This document shows positions 44,964 through 52,821 of a stretch of 64,000 bases of DNA, in pieces. The DNA is from Gammaproteobacteria bacterium. GTDB taxonomy: Bacteria > Pseudomonadota > Gammaproteobacteria > Steroidobacterales > Steroidobacteraceae. The position numbers were made by a program, and so were the translations under genes. A model generated the notes under the pieces. It made no database searches. It had not been told where the DNA came from and was given only the letters and a program-made list of their open reading frames with translations. The DNA lies in the NCBI GenBank assembly GCA_028293725.1, contig JAQGOE010000205.1, forward strand, positions 22,084 through 86,083, in the 5' to 3' direction. Numbering within the stretch: the stretch's first letter is position 1; each line of letters opens with the position of its first letter.

Positions 44964-46334
44964 TCAACCGGCGTAGCGATCCGCCAGGGTTTGATACAAC
45001 GGGGGTGAGAGAAGTTTTGAAATCGTAGTCGCAACCGCGGCCGTGATCATCAACGGTAGCACCATAGCATGCTGTGTAGTCATTTCCATCACGATCACGA
45101 GGGATGTGAGTGGAGCTTGCGTCACTCCCGCGAGATACCCACACATGCCAAGAATCGCGAAAGGAACGGCTGTGATCTGCCCGCTCAAATCCGCTACGAG
45201 TTGCCCTAGTCCGGCCCCCACCGACAGTGAGGGCGCCAGCAGGCCGGCGGGAACACCACTCAAGCTCGCCGCGAGCGTCGCCAATGCGCGAGTCGGCGCA
45301 TAGAACCAAGGAAGGTGAACATGGTCCTCGAGAATCGAACGCGCCTCAGTGTAACCCGTTCCATAGGTCATCCCTCCAGACACGGCACCGATCAACGCTA
45401 TCACCAGCCCGCAGAGCCCAGCGAACAACGCCGGCCGCCGCTCCCGCAGCTTACCGAGCAGCCTGGGAAGGCCGCTCACTCCAACGAGGGTAAGCCGACT
45501 GAACAACCCTCCGGCGAGCCCGCCCGCAAGGGCCACTAGAAACGTGCCGAAAGACACCGACTGCGCGGCCGTGCTGACGACCGGCTGTCCGAAGTAGGTG
45601 TAATCGCCAACGATCGCAATCGCGACCACGCCGGAAAGCACGACGGCCGTCAGTGTCGCTCCGCTGGCTCGTTCTTCGAACGAACGCGACAACTCCTCGA
45701 TCGCGAACACGATTCCGGCAAGTGGAGTGTTGAATGCCGCCGCCACGCCCGCGGCACCGCCCGCAAGAATCAGAGCGCGGCGTTGCGCACTCGTCCCTCC
45801 ATGCGGCATCCAACGTCCAAACGCATGCGCGATCGCGGCACCCACATGCACTGTCGGGCCTTCTCGACCTATAGAGCCGCCGCAAAACAGTCCAACGCAG
45901 GCGAGGATCATTCGGCCCACGACGACATGAGGCTTGAGCAGGCGTAACCCAGTCTCCCCGGAGTCCGGCTTCAAGGCGAATATGGTCTGGGGAATGCCAC
46001 TGCCTTCGGCACCTCGAAAGTAGCGCCGCGTCAGCCAAGCAATGCAGAAGAAGCCCGGCGGCGCGAGGAGCCAAGGCCACCAGGGCGAGATGACCAGGAG
46101 TCGGCGCAGTCCTAGCTGGGCTACATCTGCAAGGCGCGCAAACGCTACCGCAACGACGCCTACTGCTACCGCTGCGCTCCACAATATTAATCGAGCCCGC
46201 CAGTGGTGGACCGAGAGGACGGCGCGCCCTGCATTGCGGACGACGTCCCGGGTGGGCGGAAGGGCTGATTGAGGATCGGCCGGGGAAGCCGCGGCAGTGC
46301 CGCGAGGGTCTGACTCGTTAACCATGGAACTCAT
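44964..46334 (-). CDS. ClC-family chloride channel/exchanger
   Basis: 456 residues, multi-spanning. Anion-selectivity motifs are GSGIPQTIF, GREGPTVHVG (gating Glu) and AGLLAPSLSVGAG. An internal glutamate in GIVFAIEELS corresponds to the proton-path Glu of exchangers, so Cl-/H+ antiport is favoured. It opens a chain of closely spaced genes leading to the molybdoenzyme. Confidence 0.9.
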   Translation of the reverse strand: MSSMVNESDPRGTAAASPADPQSALPPTRDVVRNAGRAVLSVHHWRARLILWSAAVAVGVVAVAFARLADVAQLGLRRLLVISPWWPWLLAPPGFFCIAWLTRRYFRGAEGSGIPQTIFALKPDSGETGLRLLKPHVVVGRMILACVGLFCGGSIGREGPTVHVGAAIAHAFGRWMPHGGTSAQRRALILAGGAAGVAAAFNTPLAGIVFAIEELSRSFEERASGATLTAVVLSGVVAIAIVGDYTYFGQPVVSTAAQSVSFGTFLVALAGGLAGGLFSRLTLVGVSGLPRLLGKLRERRPALFAGLCGLVIALIGAVSGGMTYGTGYTEARSILEDHVHLPWFYAPTRALATLAASLSGVPAGLLAPSLSVGAGLGQLVADLSGQITAVPFAILGMCGYLAGVTQAPLTSLVIVMEMTTQHAMVLPLMITAAVATTISKLLSPPLYQTLADRYAG

Positions 46335-46463
46335 TCAGTCGAAGCCCGCGATTCTATGAGATATGCGGCTAGAACAGAAATTCGCGTCGGAACATTCGTT
46401 TAGGCGCGACGTTATGGACTCATACGTGGATACAACTCGCCGAAACGGTGAGAGGGGGAAATC

Positions 46464-46541
46464 ATGGGTCGTGGAATATTGTTGTGGCTGTTGGGTGTGC
46501 CGATCCCGGTCATCATCCTACTTGCCCTCATCTGGCACTGA
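46464..46541 (+). CDS. 25-residue hydrophobic microprotein
   Basis: The peptide begins MGRGILLWLLGVPIPVII and ends LLALIWH before TGA. Ribosome site GAGAGGGGG lies 3-4 bases before the start spacer. It is a single membrane helix with a basic N-end. I recall very similar short proteins (MGRGILLWLLG-type) from other proteobacteria, which favours a real gene. It precedes the membrane-protein gene by 23 bases. Function unknown. Confidence 0.6.
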   Translation: MGRGILLWLLGVPIPVIILLALIWH

Positions 46542-46564
46542 GCCGCGGCTCTCGGAGTCATCTT

Positions 46565-47566
46565 ATGGATAGACTTGCTACAGAGCACCCGGCGACCTAC
46601 GCCGCCGGTGATGCTCCAACCGTTGAAGCACCCAAGTCCGCCGTGTCATGGGCGGCGATCATCGCCGGCGCTGTTGTGGCGGCCGCGGTCTCGCTGGTTC
46701 TGCTGGCGCTGGCCTCGGGCCTGGGCCTCGCTTCGGTATCGCCCTGGCCTAACAGCGGCGTCTCGTTGACAACGTTTTCGGTGATGACCGCGATCGGACT
46801 CATCGTCGTGCAGTGGTTGGCTTCGGGGCTCGGCGGCTACGTCACCGGTCGACTGCGCACGAAGTGGGTCGGGACGCACACTCACGAGGTGTTCTTCAGG
46901 GACACTGCGCATGGGTTCATCATGTGGGCGCTTTCGACTGTGCTCGTCGCTACGCTGTTGGCGTCGGCGACGGCATCGCTGGTAGGAGCCGGTGCACACG
47001 GCGCGGCGATGGTGGCCACGGGCGCCGCAGCCGGCGGTGGAGCGGCGGCCGGCGGAGCTGCCGCAGCGGGCTCGGCCATGACTGACTCGGGAGCGACCAA
47101 CCGGGGTGCTGGCGGCGGCTCGGCAGCCGGGGACGCCAACTCGAGTGCGTCCGCAGGGACGTTATCTCCTACAGGCGCCATTAGTGCTTACAACATCGAC
47201 ACGTTGTTCAGGCCCGCTCAGCCGAATGCCAACTCAGCGAACTCGAGCTCCGACGCGCGTGCCGAGACGACACGCATCCTGGCGCAGAGCCTGACATCAG
47301 GTGACGTCCCCGCCGCGGATCGCGCCTACCTCGCGCAGTTGGTCGCGGCGCGAACCGGCGTATCTGACACCGACGCACAGAAGCGAGTTGATGACACGAT
47401 CGCGCAAGTGCAGGCCGCTGAGACGAAGGCGCGACAAGCAGCCGATGCCGCCCGCAAGGCGAGTGCAGCCGCTTCGATCTTCACCGCGCTGTCGATGGTG
47501 ATAGGAGCCTTCATCGCCTGCGCCGCCGCGGCGCTCGGCGGGCAGTTGAGGGATCTGCACCCGTAG
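46565..47566 (+). CDS. Integral membrane protein with Gly/Ala-rich central region
   Basis: 333 residues. Three to four membrane segments in the N-terminal half (SWAAIIAGAVVAAAVSLVLL, FSVMTAIGLIVVQWLASG, WALSTVLVATLLASATASLV). A low-complexity Gly/Ala/Ser stretch follows, then a helical domain and one last membrane segment (FTALSMVIGAFIACAAAAL). The arrangement resembles proteins called PhnA-like in rhizobia, function unknown. The ATG at 46565 is the first Met of the membrane protein. Confidence 0.75.
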   Translation: MDRLATEHPATYAAGDAPTVEAPKSAVSWAAIIAGAVVAAAVSLVLLALASGLGLASVSPWPNSGVSLTTFSVMTAIGLIVVQWLASGLGGYVTGRLRTKWVGTHTHEVFFRDTAHGFIMWALSTVLVATLLASATASLVGAGAHGAAMVATGAAAGGGAAAGGAAAAGSAMTDSGATNRGAGGGSAAGDANSSASAGTLSPTGAISAYNIDTLFRPAQPNANSANSSSDARAETTRILAQSLTSGDVPAADRAYLAQLVAARTGVSDTDAQKRVDDTIAQVQAAETKARQAADAARKASAAASIFTALSMVIGAFIACAAAALGGQLRDLHP

Positions 47567-47588
47567 ACGAGGGACCCCACGGCGCTGG

Positions 47589-47614
47589 CGCTGCCCCAGA
47601 ACCCTGCGGCAGCG
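47589..47614. terminator. GC-rich hairpin after the membrane-protein gene
   Basis: CGCTGCC (47589-47595) and GGCAGCG (47608-47614) form a 7-bp stem with a 12-base loop, 22 bases past the stop codon. No clear T-run. Possible terminator. Confidence 0.35.
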
Positions 47615-47674
47615 CGGCGCCAGGCGCGGCCGCCCCCCACCGATCCGCTGACCACCCTGCAGCCATCCTGAGCT

Positions 47675-47719
47675 ATCGTACGATTCATATTGAACGATAC
47701 TCTCAAACGATATATCGTT
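47675..47719. promoter_or_regulatory. Clustered palindromes, probable PadR operator
   Basis: ATCGTACGAT (47675-47684), a lone AACGATA (47693-47699) and the perfect 14-base palindrome AACGATATATCGTT (47706-47719) share the half-site ATCGT/ACGAT. The ACGAT copies are spaced 13-14 bases. The cluster lies 34-78 bases before the padR start, as expected for autoregulation. Confidence 0.6.
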
Positions 47720-47746
47720 ACTCGCGTTCTCCACCAAAACGCGAGT
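47720..47746 (+). promoter_or_regulatory. Hairpin in the padR leader
   Basis: ACTCGCGTT (47720-47728) and AACGCGAGT (47738-47746) are perfect 9-base arms with a 9-base loop. The 3' arm contains GCGAG, the best Shine-Dalgarno-like match, 6-10 bases before the ATG at 47753. The hairpin could therefore limit translation, or could be another operator half-pair. Confidence 0.45.
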
Positions 47747-47752
47747 TTCAGA

Positions 47753-48487
47753 ATGTTTCCCAAAAGACTTTTTCACCGCTTTGCCGACCAATTCGGGCAC
47801 GGCGAAGTTTCGATGCGGCGCGGAGGCCGCGTCGGCCACCACGGTCACGGCCACGGGCATGGCCCGGACGATTCACACGGCGAGTGGTCCCGTGGACGCG
47901 GCGGCTTCGGGCGTGGCGGTGGCGGCGGCCGGATCTTCGGGCCCGGCGACCTGCGCCTGATGCTGCTGGCCCTCATCGCCGAGAAACCCCGTCACGGCTA
48001 CGAGCTCATAAAAGAGATCGAGCAGAAATTCGGCGGCGCCTACTCCCCAAGTCCCGGCTCGATCTATCCCACCCTCACCCTGCTCGAGGAGTTGGAGCAG
48101 GTCCGCGCCTCGGCATCGGACGGCGCGCGCAAGCTGTTTGAAATCACCGATCAGGGCCGCGCCTTTCTCGACGAGAACCGGGCTACTCTGGACGGAGTCA
48201 TAGCCCGCATGGGGCTGGCCGCACGTCACATGTCGGGCCGAGCCTGGCCGGAATCGGTACATCAGGCGATGCATACATTGAAACACGCGCTGTTGTTACG
48301 CCCCGGCGAGTGGACCGAGATGGAAGCCATCCGCGTTCGCACGATCATCGACCAGGCGGTGGAGGCCATTTCCAACGGCGGATCCGCCGAGCAGGACCCC
48401 GGCCGGGCAGCCCAAGGGACCGCGCAAGGAACCGACAAGGGACCCGACCGAGGACCGAACCAAGGACCCGAGGAGCGCAAGCCGTGA
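47753..48487 (+). CDS. PadR-family regulator with His-rich N-terminus (NfeR/YqjI-like)
   Basis: 244 residues. A His/Gly-rich N-terminal segment (VGHHGHGHGHGPDD) precedes the PadR winged helix (LRLMLLALIAEKPRHGYELI, then YSPSPGSIYPTLTLLEE). This layout matches YqjI (NfeR), an iron- and nickel-responsive repressor of the siderophore reductase gene. The C-terminus has a Gly-Pro repeat tail. The siderophore-reductase gene overlaps its stop codon, so one transcript encodes both. Start at 47753 leaves the operator cluster upstream. Confidence 0.82.
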   Translation: MFPKRLFHRFADQFGHGEVSMRRGGRVGHHGHGHGHGPDDSHGEWSRGRGGFGRGGGGGRIFGPGDLRLMLLALIAEKPRHGYELIKEIEQKFGGAYSPSPGSIYPTLTLLEELEQVRASASDGARKLFEITDQGRAFLDENRATLDGVIARMGLAARHMSGRAWPESVHQAMHTLKHALLLRPGEWTEMEAIRVRTIIDQAVEAISNGGSAEQDPGRAAQGTAQGTDKGPDRGPNQGPEERKP

Positions 48488-49296
48488 CAGACCGTCCCGA
48501 AGTTCGCCGAGTGCGCCACGAAACCCGACTGCGCCGCCTGACCGTTCACGAAGTCCAACACCTGACACCGAAGATGATTCGAGTCACGGTCGGAGGCGAT
48601 GAGCTGGCCGGCTTCCTCTCGATGGGATTTGACGACCATGTCAAGGTGTTCTTCCCTCCTTCGGGAAGCGGTGAGCTCGTAATGCCCGCGATGGGACCCG
48701 ACGGGCCCGTATATCCCGATGGTGCGCCGAGGCCGGCGCTACGAGACTACACACCGCGTCACTACGACGTGGCCGCCGGCGTCCTGCTTCTCGATTTCGT
48801 AATCCACGAAGCCGGCCCGGCCACAACATGGGCGGCCCAGGCAACACCCGGACAGCCTCTGGGAGTCGGCGGACCGCGCGGCTCGTTCATCATTCCAACA
48901 CAGTTCGATTGGCATCTCCTCATAGGAGACGAGACAGCACTGCCCGCCATCGGGCGGCGTCTGGAAGAGCTTCCTCGCGACACCCGCGCACTCGTCGTGG
49001 CTGAAGTCGATGGACCCGCCGAGGAGCAGAAATTCGCAAGCGCGGCGCCCTTCGAAGTCATCTGGGCGCACCGTAATGGCGAGCCGGCCGGCGATCCCAC
49101 CCTTCTCCTGCAACGCCTGCGATCCGTCAGTTTTCCCGCTGGAGAATATTTCGCCTGGGTGGCGGCCGAGACCCAAGTCGCGCGCGCCGTCCGTCAGTAT
49201 CTGCTGACCGAGCGTTCCGCCAACAAACAATGGGTGAAGGCCGCCGGCTATTGGCGTCGCGGGGCCACCGCGACCCATGAGAAAATAGACGACTGA
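48484..49296 (+). CDS. Siderophore-interacting protein / NADPH-dependent ferric-chelate reductase
   Basis: 270 residues from a GTG at 48484 that overlaps the padR stop (GTGA). FAD-binding motif RDYTPRHYD, pyrophosphate region GPRGSFIIP and NADPH-domain start LIGDETALPAIGRRLEEL place it with ViuB/YqjH (NfeF). It releases iron from ferric siderophores in the cytoplasm. The C-terminal KAAGYWRRG is a family hallmark. Confidence 0.9.
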   Translation: MTDRPEVRRVRHETRLRRLTVHEVQHLTPKMIRVTVGGDELAGFLSMGFDDHVKVFFPPSGSGELVMPAMGPDGPVYPDGAPRPALRDYTPRHYDVAAGVLLLDFVIHEAGPATTWAAQATPGQPLGVGGPRGSFIIPTQFDWHLLIGDETALPAIGRRLEELPRDTRALVVAEVDGPAEEQKFASAAPFEVIWAHRNGEPAGDPTLLLQRLRSVSFPAGEYFAWVAAETQVARAVRQYLLTERSANKQWVKAAGYWRRGATATHEKIDD

Positions 49297-49335
49297 GCTC
49301 GAGGATCCAAGCGCAATTCCCCGGAGTAACACCTC

Positions 49336-50364
49336 ATGACACCCTCTTCGCCGCCGCCACTGCGGGTCGGAATTCTCAGCACCGCGAACATTGGGCGCTC
49401 TTTCGTCAAAGGCGTGCAGCCGTCAGCGACTGTCAAGGTAGTGGCTGTCGCGAGCCGCGATGTGGCCAAGGCAAAACACTTTGCCGCCGAAGTGGGAATT
49501 CCTGGAGTTTACGATTCGTACGACGCATTGCTCGCCGATCCTGAGATCGACGCTGTCTACAACCCGCTACCGAACAGCCTCCACGCCGAATGGTCGATTC
49601 GTGCAGTCGAGGCCGGTAAGCACGTCCTATGCGAGAAGCCATTAGCCGCATCCGCCTCCGAGGCGCGCGCTATGTTTGAAGCGGCTAAACGCAACGGCGT
49701 CCATCTCGTCGAGGGCTATCCCTATCGCGCGCAACCGCAGACATTGAAGCTGCGTGAGCTCTTGGACGAGGGTGCGGTGGGTCGCGTGCAACTCATACAG
49801 GCGAGCTTCGGTTTCACCCTGAAAGACGGAGCGAATATCCGCTTGGATCCCTCGCTTGCCGGTGGCGCTTTGATGGACGCCGGCTCCTATCCCGTCAGCT
49901 TGGCGCGGATGGTGGCGAAGGAGGGTCCATCGCGAGTGAGCGCTTTAGCGAAGTGGACTGACAGCGGCGTGGATCGTACGTTGGTCGCGACGATTGAATT
50001 CCCGAGCGGCCTCCTGGCCCAGATCAGTTGCAGCTTCGACACCGCCGTGCACCGGCAGGCTCTCATAGCCGGAACCGAAGGTATCCTGCGTACGACCTTC
50101 TACAACAACCCATCGCCGGCCGCACCGCCGATCCTCCACCTGCAGCGTGGCAAGGGTTGGGACGCCGCCGTGGAGACCCTGGAAGTCCCCACCACGAATG
50201 GCTTTCTCGGCGAAGCGGAGTCTTTCGAGCGCCTCGTACGTCTAGGTCCCGAACATTGGACCGGAGCAACACCGGAGGAGTCGCTCGACATCATGTTGAC
50301 TCTGGAAGCACTGTTGCGCAGCGCCCGCTCGGGAAAGCCGGTCGACATCGACGCCTCGATTTGA
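49336..50364 (+). CDS. Gfo/Idh/MocA-family oxidoreductase
   Basis: 342 residues. Rossmann start RVGILSTANIGRSF, VYNPLPNSLHAEW and the signature HVLCEKPLAASASEA; the C-terminal domain begins EGYPYRAQPQTLKLRELL. Family members oxidise or reduce sugars, cyclitols and related compounds with NAD(P). GGAGT precedes the ATG. Substrate unknown. Confidence 0.9.
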   Translation: MTPSSPPPLRVGILSTANIGRSFVKGVQPSATVKVVAVASRDVAKAKHFAAEVGIPGVYDSYDALLADPEIDAVYNPLPNSLHAEWSIRAVEAGKHVLCEKPLAASASEARAMFEAAKRNGVHLVEGYPYRAQPQTLKLRELLDEGAVGRVQLIQASFGFTLKDGANIRLDPSLAGGALMDAGSYPVSLARMVAKEGPSRVSALAKWTDSGVDRTLVATIEFPSGLLAQISCSFDTAVHRQALIAGTEGILRTTFYNNPSPAAPPILHLQRGKGWDAAVETLEVPTTNGFLGEAESFERLVRLGPEHWTGATPEESLDIMLTLEALLRSARSGKPVDIDASI

Positions 50365-50409
50365 AGCCCAACGCATGAGGCGCACAGTCCGCCTCAGAGC
50401 GCGAGACGA

Positions 50410-51321
50410 CTAACCAGCACCCTCGGACATGATGACGGCGGCTCGATAATCGCTGGCGCCCGCGCTTTCGAAAATATCGCGCTCGTGAATCCAACGTTGT
50501 GTCGACTCGAAACTCTCACGCGAGTAAGGCAGAAATACCACGCGCTCGCCAGGTCCGAACAGGCGCACATCGACGCGGTCCCGGTAGCGCGGCGGTAGTT
50601 CCTTCGCGAACAGAGGCTTGTACTGCTCGGGCGCAAGATCGATGTCGAGCTGCGCGCGCTTCAGGGCACGAAAGTAACGCTCGATATCCTCAACAGGCGT
50701 GAGAGGCGGAATCATGAATGCGCCCATGAACGAGGCATCCACGATCTTGCGCATCCCGAGTTGCTCGCAAACATACAGCGCCGGCCCCCATACGGTCGTC
50801 GCCAGAACGTCGCCGTCCAACGCGGCATCGACGCGCGCCCATGGCATGCCGCCGAATTTCAGTTTGATGTCATCGCGGCCCAGAAAGGGCTCGAGCGCCT
50901 GGATCGTCGTGTAGTGACTACCGGAGCGGTAACCCACCCCAATTTCCACCCCCGCCAGATCGGCCGGCTTGCGGATCGGCGAGTCATCCCGAACCATGAT
51001 GGCGGCGGGCATCACCGAATAAGCGTTGCCCCACATCCGGCCGACGTTCTTGGCGACAGCTTCATTCACCGTCCAGTGGCAGGCGCAACTGATGTCCGAG
51101 TGTTTGTCGCCTTTCGCGCCGCTGCCCTGCTGGTACATTTCATATGCACCGGAGCGAACCTCGCGCAACGCGCCGGTCGCGGGGTCGACGTCTTTCGGCC
51201 GATTCTCGCGCTCCTCGTCCCCGACGAGCCGATAGCTCAAGCCTTCTTCGCGGAAATACCCTTGCTCGTCCGCAACCCAATCGTGCAGACGCCCATGCGG
51301 GCGGATGATGAATTCGGCCAT
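50410..51321 (-). CDS. Substrate-binding-fold protein without signal peptide
   Basis: 303 residues with the periplasmic-binding (NMT1/SsuA-like) pattern: DWVADEQGYFREEGLSYRLV, VRDDSPIRKPADLAGVEIGV, and GDVLATTVWGPALYVCEQLG. There is no signal peptide or lipobox, so it is probably cytoplasmic and may be an enzyme or sensor rather than a transporter part. An odd SDISCACHW motif lies near residue 80. No permease or ATPase gene is nearby. It is preceded by two tiny ORFs in the same direction. Confidence 0.75.
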   Translation of the reverse strand: MAEFIIRPHGRLHDWVADEQGYFREEGLSYRLVGDEERENRPKDVDPATGALREVRSGAYEMYQQGSGAKGDKHSDISCACHWTVNEAVAKNVGRMWGNAYSVMPAAIMVRDDSPIRKPADLAGVEIGVGYRSGSHYTTIQALEPFLGRDDIKLKFGGMPWARVDAALDGDVLATTVWGPALYVCEQLGMRKIVDASFMGAFMIPPLTPVEDIERYFRALKRAQLDIDLAPEQYKPLFAKELPPRYRDRVDVRLFGPGERVVFLPYSRESFESTQRWIHERDIFESAGASDYRAAVIMSEGAG

Positions 51322-51400
51322 GGCAGTACCCCCTCAAAGGCGTTCACTGCCCCATGATCGACTGCTGCAATCGCCCGCGCAACCCCTGGCGCGCACCCCA

Positions 51401-51490
51401 TCACCCCACCTGCCCCGGCACCCCTGCCGCAATGGACATCAACGCGATCAACAGCAAGGTGACGGCGTCGAACCAAGTGGAATCCTTCAT
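51401..51490 (-). CDS. 29-residue membrane peptide
   Basis: ATG at 51490 after a strong CGGAGGGG. The peptide starts MKDSTWFDAVTLLLIALMS and ends in AAGVPGQVG: one hydrophobic helix with a short polar head. Lies between the 67-residue ORF and the substrate-binding-fold gene, all in one direction. Supported by ribosome site and context only. Confidence 0.5.
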   Translation of the reverse strand: MKDSTWFDAVTLLLIALMSIAAGVPGQVG

Positions 51491-51522
51491 AATCCCCTCC
51501 GAGACGACTCGACGGCGGAGCC

Positions 51523-51726
51523 TCAGGATCGGGACGGCTCTGCCGCGTGCGTTTCGATGTGGGCCAGTCGCGCGGCTTCGGCAGCGCGCCGAACACGGTC
51601 CTGCCAGACATCGAAAACGGTCCAGCCCTTACGAATGCGCGATTCTCTGCGCAGGGACGGACCAGCCGGCCCCCCATTCGCTACGTTGCCGGCACCGAAA
51701 TAAAAAGCGGGCTTCGCAATCGACAT
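51523..51726 (-). CDS. 67-residue peptide, unknown function
   Basis: ATG at 51726 with AGGAGC nine bases upstream. The N-terminus is Gly/Asn-rich (KPAFYFGAGNVANGGPAGPS), then an amphipathic basic helix (VWQDRVRRAAEAARLAHIE). No signal peptide. The ribosome site and the chain with the following two genes argue for translation. It could be a precursor peptide or a small regulatory protein; I do not recognise it. Confidence 0.55.
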   Translation of the reverse strand: MSIAKPAFYFGAGNVANGGPAGPSLRRESRIRKGWTVFDVWQDRVRRAAEAARLAHIETHAAEPSRS

Positions 51727-52212
51727 CTTGCTGCTCCTGAGCCGCGAAAAGTGTGTACCTCTACGGGGGATCACCGTAGCGCAGCTCCGGGACGTGGAGA
51801 AAGCGCAAAACCGTTTCGAATCGATAACAAACAGGCCGCCGCGGTGACAAGTGAGTGACATCGACATCCTGTCGCGAAAATCACGCCCCGCGTACGCTCG
51901 GAGTTGGATTACTCGAGTCAGCGGCGACAGTCGCACGGGCTGGGATCTGGTGGCATCCCCGAACCCGCGAATCCGGGAGCGGAAGAGGGGGGTCTTCGCG
52001 TGAACAAGCGGGTCGAGGCGCCGGAGCAAACGGTAATCGATCCGCGCGCCGCCTGGAAATGACTCTTTCTTAGCGGCTCATAACAAGCGGGTCCGATCAA
52101 TCCAGGTCTTTCCGGGAACCTATTCAGGGACTCCCGCAGCGCCTGAGTTGAGGGGGATATCGCGCACCCGTTACCATGCGGTCCCCGATCCGCAACAGCG
52201 CGCGAGCAACAA
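51727..52212. other. 486-base region without a convincing gene
   Basis: Divergent spacer between the peptide operon and the ridA-like gene. CTACGG-N7-CCGTAG (51761-51779) could fold in the leader of the minus-strand peptide operon. Open frames here lack ribosome sites and family signal. I see no repeats or RNA gene. Confidence 0.5.
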
Positions 52213-52692
52213 ATGACCAAGCGAATTCATACGATGGCGGCGGCGGCCGCCCTCACTTTCCTCCTGCCCGCCGCATACGGTGCCGGGGCCGAGTATTACG
52301 CGACCCCGCAATCGAAGCTTCCCTTCTCGGAAGCAGTCCGTGCGGGTGACTTCCTTTACGTCTCGGGTCAAATCGGAACCTCCAAGGATGCCGACCCCGC
52401 AGCCGCCTTCAAGGCCGCCTCACACAGCGCCATGGACGCCATCTCGAAGATTCTGACGGCACATGGCTCGAGTCTCGACCACGTAGTCCAATGTACCGTC
52501 ATGTTGGCGGACATGAAGCAGTGGCCGACATTCAACGAGGTGTACGCCACTTATTTCAAGCCGGGGCACATGCCCGCCCGGAACGCATTCGGAGTAACGG
52601 CCCTCGCGTTTGACGCTCCGCTCGAAGTGGCGTGCTTCGCGTACGAGCCGGCAGCCCCGGGATTCCATCCCGCAGTCCAGAACCCACGTTAA
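52213..52692 (+). CDS. Exported RidA/YjgF-family protein
   Basis: 159 residues. A signal peptide (MAAAAALTFLLPAAYGAGA) is followed by a RidA core: FSEAVRAGDFLYVSGQIG, AMDAISKILTAHGSSLDHVV, and the ligand-binding arginine in MPARNAFGV. Cytoplasmic RidA removes reactive enamines; an exported form is less common and probably has another role. Its stop codon directly abuts a 21-bp palindrome. Confidence 0.85.
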   Translation: MTKRIHTMAAAAALTFLLPAAYGAGAEYYATPQSKLPFSEAVRAGDFLYVSGQIGTSKDADPAAAFKAASHSAMDAISKILTAHGSSLDHVVQCTVMLADMKQWPTFNEVYATYFKPGHMPARNAFGVTALAFDAPLEVACFAYEPAAPGFHPAVQNPR

Positions 52693-52713
52693 TTAACCGT
52701 TATTAACGGTTAA
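52693..52713. promoter_or_regulatory. Perfect 21-base palindrome before the TonB receptor gene
   Basis: TTAACCGTTA and TAACGGTTAA flank a single central T. It begins right after the ridA stop and ends about 108 bases before the receptor start. TAAAAT (52711-52716) could be a -10 element overlapping its right arm, so a bound dimer would block transcription. AT-rich and without a T-run, so an operator is likelier than a terminator. Confidence 0.6.
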
Positions 52714-52821
52714 AATAGACGCTGCATTCAATAACTTGTAGTCAAATGCATCCGCTCGCGGCCACGGTCGGAACGACGATGTTCCGCCGTCGCCGGCCGC
52801 GATTCCTCAGAGGTGCAATTG

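Noticed and set aside
51918..52220. 100-codon minus-strand frame ahead of the peptide operon
   Set aside because: No ribosome site, low-quality composition, and it overlaps the ridA start.
52693..52713. The palindrome as a terminator of ridA
   Set aside because: The stem is AT-rich, has a one-base loop and no T-run, so it is a poor terminator and a good operator.
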